From contig VXCM01000203.1 of NCBI GenBank assembly GCA_014773175.1, positions 366,929 to 430,928 of the forward strand: a DNA stretch of 64,000 nt, given 5' to 3'. Positions 60,893 through 64,000 of this stretch are shown piece by piece. A program made the position numbers and the translations under genes. The DNA comes from Lucifuga dentata (taxonomy: Eukaryota; Chordata; Actinopteri; Ophidiiformes; Bythitidae). Under the pieces are notes generated by a model, which was given only the letters and a program-made list of their open reading frames with translations, had not been told where the DNA came from and did no database searches. Within the stretch, counting starts at the first letter, position 1. The number at the start of each line of letters is the position of its first letter.

Positions 60893-62566
60893 TGTCTTTT
60901 GAGCTCAGTCTTACAACATGAAAGGGATCAACATGTAAGGGTTGTCGGTGTGGTTTAACTTCTCTAGACTTTGGTATAAGTAAACAACAAAGTGGTCAAA
61001 GAGCTTAGTGAGAGATTTACTGCTGTGCATTATTGGATTTTTTTTTTCCTACCACCGTGGATGTATTTATTCAAAGATAATGAAGTTGTATCCTTATGCG
61101 CACTCTTACATGCAATGTGGTACACAGTATTTTGTCGCACTGGGACCTGCCAATACACATTTTTACTTAATAATATACAACTCCATATATTGTATTCCAC
61201 AGTACTGCAGAATATATGGAATAAACATATCTTTATCCTGGGTTATTCTTGGCTTTAAAACATTCCAGGTAGCCTCATCAACATGCAGATTTTGTTCTGG
61301 CCATCGAGAGCATTTGGTTGCATGCTGTGTAACCACAGTTTCAACCTTTTGCTCATTTTGTTTTGACACCTACAGTGTCAAAACATTCCCTGCAGTCAAA
61401 TGTGCAGTTGGCCAATTAAATCCCACACTAAGCCCATGTGGTTATCAGGGCATAAACCCGATGTGAGACTGTGTTTGTAGTCTGGTGAAGTCTTTACCCC
61501 CCTCTTTCTTTCTTACCATGTTCAGCCCAGCAAGTGACAGTGAGGCAAAAGCAGCGTCTCTCACAGAAGGAGGTCTGATCAGTCTTATAGATCTTCACTG
61601 CAGGGTTACATACTGAGATCCAGATTGAGAGTTAACACCCTACATCAATGCCCCAAATCAATTCACAAACACGTACATGAAAATTGTCTCAACTCTTTGT
61701 GTGTGAGAGAAATGAACACCATGTCTCTAGTCTTTACTTTACGCTCTTAATCTACCTTTTTTACCCTCTCAGGCGTTCTCTTTCGTTCAACTCCAACAAC
61801 TCTCACTCTGCTGATCCCTGCGCGCTCAGCGGTTCAATCCCAGCAGTTTGGCTGTTAATAGCTGGTAAAAACACAACAGTGAGATTTTGCAGAAGGCTCA
61901 CTTTGATTGTGATAAAAACACTTTCTCGGGGTTTTCTGTTCCCATTTCCGTCAGATAACTGTAACATGATGACTGTGCTAGCAGCTACCATGCGTCACAC
62001 TGAGTCAGACTTTTGTAACAAACGTTCTTTGGTCTCCAACACCAGCAGTGCCCTTCTGATTGCTGCTCTTGTCTGAAATAATTCTGTTTATGACCGTTTC
62101 TTTTCTAGGAGAGCATATTCATTAAACAGATGATGCTGGGACGCAGAAATTACTTAGTTTTCAATCTTCAACAGCAATGCCAAGAACAAGCTGAGATTTC
62201 CTCTCAGAAGATTGTTCAAAGCCTAACCACCTCACCAAAAGTGCAATTTGTAGTGTCAGCCTCTGGTTGAACAGTAATGAACAGGAACCTCACATTAAAT
62301 CTAACCTGCAGCCTCATCTCTCCTCTACTGCACTTCAGTGGTTGCATAAACGTCATTTGATGTGTGACTGTGGAGATGAACGCTTACAGTGGCGGTCAAC
62401 CTCAGCCAGTTCCTTCGATACAATAATGAATGTGTAAGGCTTTACCTTCACACAGCTGTTGACAGCCTGATTCTGACTGTTACATTCTCATTAGCAGAAA
62501 TAAGATGAAAGAAGAGCTTTCATCTTGTCATGTTAGCTACTTTCCTATGTTTTGCTGTTAACCGTT
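60893..62566. other. Non-coding stretch holding the longest chance frame
   Basis: The 152-codon plus-strand frame at 61008-61466 is cysteine-, tyrosine- and isoleucine-rich with a T-tract phenylalanine run and no domain. I do not annotate it as a gene. Confidence 0.4.
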
Positions 62567-62644
62567 TGGAGAGAAGAAAACAATTTCATGTAGCAATTTC
62601 AAAACCTGGAGAGAAGAAAACAATTTCATGCAGTAATTTCAAAA
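62567..62644. repeat. Imperfect 40-bp tandem duplication
   Basis: The unit tggagagaagaaaacaattt + catgtagcaatttcaaaa is repeated from 62607 with two substitutions (tagc to cagt). It is diverged, so it is a genuine older duplication rather than an assembly overlap. Confidence 0.8.
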
Positions 62645-63489
62645 TTCTGTAAGTCTTTTAAATCCTTGTGTCCACTGTGGAAATGTGGCGTCAGTTCACA
62701 AACTCCACATTACCTTATCATTTAAATCCAGGGAGAGAAATGATGTGTTTACTCAGGCAGTGCTTAGGAAGGTCAGTCCACACATTAGTGTTTTTGAGAT
62801 ATGAGGTAATGATCAGTCAGACGTCTTTGCCAAAACGCCACGGTAGTAAAACATGTGATGATTTTAAAAAGCTGTTAACCTCATTAGTAATTCTTTGCAT
62901 GCTCTGTGATTCCGCTATTAATCTCAGTGTGATATGAGAAATGTAAGAGATATCCATATTTTTAAAAATTGTATGGAGTTGTTCTTCTGTTCTGAATTGA
63001 ATGAATTAATTTAGAATTTATACGCATATTCTCTCAATTCTGAAGCCTGTTTATCATTTGAATCTTTTTGACTAATTAAGACACCGCGCTCTCACTGGGG
63101 CTTTCTGCCTGCTAAACAGATTTATCTAATTAATATGTAAGCTTCATATTTAAAAAGAGAGACTGGATGAAACACAATACCTCAAACAAATGGTTTAATC
63201 AATTATTTTAGCTCTTGCATACTTGATGTAGATTAAGAGCATGTCTGCCAGAAGGTAAGCTAGGTGTTATGATGATGGCAGTGCAATCATACATGTCAGA
63301 TAGTCCTATATGGCTATTTTTTTTCTCTTCTCATGTCACAGCAGCATATATAGTTGATATTTTTATCCAGCAATCTCTGGATTCCTTATAATGACTGTAG
63401 AAGTAAATTTCCACTTGGCCATTTGTTTCTATAAATAAAATACAGTTCTGTTTAAATAAAAGCAAAAAAGAAATCCCTGTTTGAATATG
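62645..63489. other. Non-coding stretch, possible conserved element
   Basis: The part near 63050-63170 (gactaattaagacaccgcgc, gcctgctaaacagatttatc) is repeat-free with homeobox-like ATTA words. Conservation is untested. Confidence 0.35.
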
Positions 63490-64000
63490 TTAAAGGACCA
63501 TTTTTGCATGTTTAAGACCCATACTACCCGCATACACATTATGTTACTGATAACCATCTTCCAAATCATAAAATACTGTGTTTTAGTTTTCCTGAATATT
63601 TTGCCAAATCTCCTAATCTTTCAAAATCAAATCAGGTGACACTCACCTTAAAATCTGATGTTTTGCTTGCTCACACAAAATATAGAAGGAATGGTCGTGT
63701 TTAATTTCTCTGTAATAACTATCTTCTTCTGGGACTATATTTGCTGGCGGAGACATTTAGTTTCTTCCTTGAAGCTTAACAAAAATTTTAATAGACGCTG
63801 TGTTAACTGTGATGGATTTGTTACCTCAAGCACATTTCAAGCCTCTATAAATTGATTTTAATAGTTTATTAGAAAGAACTGAAATCAATGGCAGTCTGGA
63901 AGGTAGGAAAAACAATTCTAATATTTACCGCTCCTGTAGTATGTTTTTGGGAAATGGTTGTCAGTATTGTAAAGTGTATGCAGGTTGTATTGGGCTCAAA
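63490..64000 (+). mobile_element. TTAA-flanked MITE, cut by the window end
   Basis: It starts TTAAAGGACCAT at 63490 and contains all the family blocks in order: ccatcttccaaatcataaaa, attttgccaaatctcctaat, tagaaggaatggtcg, cttctgggactatatttgc, aactgaaatcaatggcagtc, gctcctgtagtatg and attgggctcaaa. It ends at the window edge about 35-40 bases before the expected right terminus. It is the longest and least interrupted copy here. Confidence 0.75.

Noticed and set aside
61163..61369. Minus-strand stretch WPEQNLHVDEATWNVLK, reminiscent of a Tc1/mariner catalytic region
   Set aside because: Spacing between the tryptophans is two residues short of the usual motif, the catalytic aspartates are absent, and no Tc1-type ends lie nearby. 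Probably coincidence.
61008..61466. Longest open frame (152 codons, plus strand)
   Set aside because: Composition is tyrosine-, cysteine- and isoleucine-rich with a T-tract phenylalanine run. There is no domain or splice support, and other frames overlap it on both strands.
1..64000. Bacterial-type features (operons, CRISPR, insertion sequences)
   Set aside because: Base composition, microsatellites and transposon families are those of a vertebrate nuclear genome. No regularly spaced repeat arrays or dense coding are present.

Overview
The window looks like a stretch of a ray-finned (probably percomorph) fish nuclear genome. It is AT-rich, with long AC/AG/AT microsatellites, poly-A and poly-T runs, and decayed transposons of types common in teleosts: hAT elements, TTAA-flanked foldback MITEs, a LINE reverse-transcriptase tail and a tRNA-headed SINE. 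The species assignment is inference. I find no convincing host protein-coding gene, tRNA, rRNA or CRISPR. Open reading frames are short, and most are simple-sequence or chance frames. The window is best read as a gene desert or the inside of a very large intron.

Layout: 1-2.8 kb holds an odd GC-richer island (1.2-1.6 kb) and purine-rich tracts. At 4.75-5.69 kb lies a TTAA-flanked MITE carrying a TTA microsatellite and a 74-bp insertion with potential hairpins. A near-identical copy of that insertion sits at 7.6 kb. A decayed hAT element and a SINE lie at 10.2-11.6 kb, another copy of the TTAA MITE at 13.1-13.7 kb, and a LINE RT remnant at 16.0-16.6 kb. A foldback element with a broken rve/DDE-type transposase lies at 24.6-25.6 kb. 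At 26.3-28.2 kb one hAT-like element is split by a second hAT that has an 8-bp target duplication and a BED zinc-finger frame. A perfect (CTCTT)14 tract lies at 30.0 kb. More TTAA MITE copies lie at 36.6, 51.3 and 63.5 kb, and smaller foldback elements at 46.8, 55.0 and 57.6 kb.

Assembly: 19 isolated single Ns and one 43-N gap mark contig joins. Six single Ns separate perfect 61-66 bp direct repeats, which is best explained by unmerged contig overlaps rather than real tandem duplication. Three of the six fall inside the MITE at 4.75-5.69 kb.

The sequence records transposon nesting rather than a gene pathway. The items most worth following are the young 74-bp element, the transposase fossil with its palindromic arms, the nested hAT pair, a 56-bp minimal TTAA foldback, and two weak candidate exons on the minus strand (1.3-1.5 kb and 59.8 kb).
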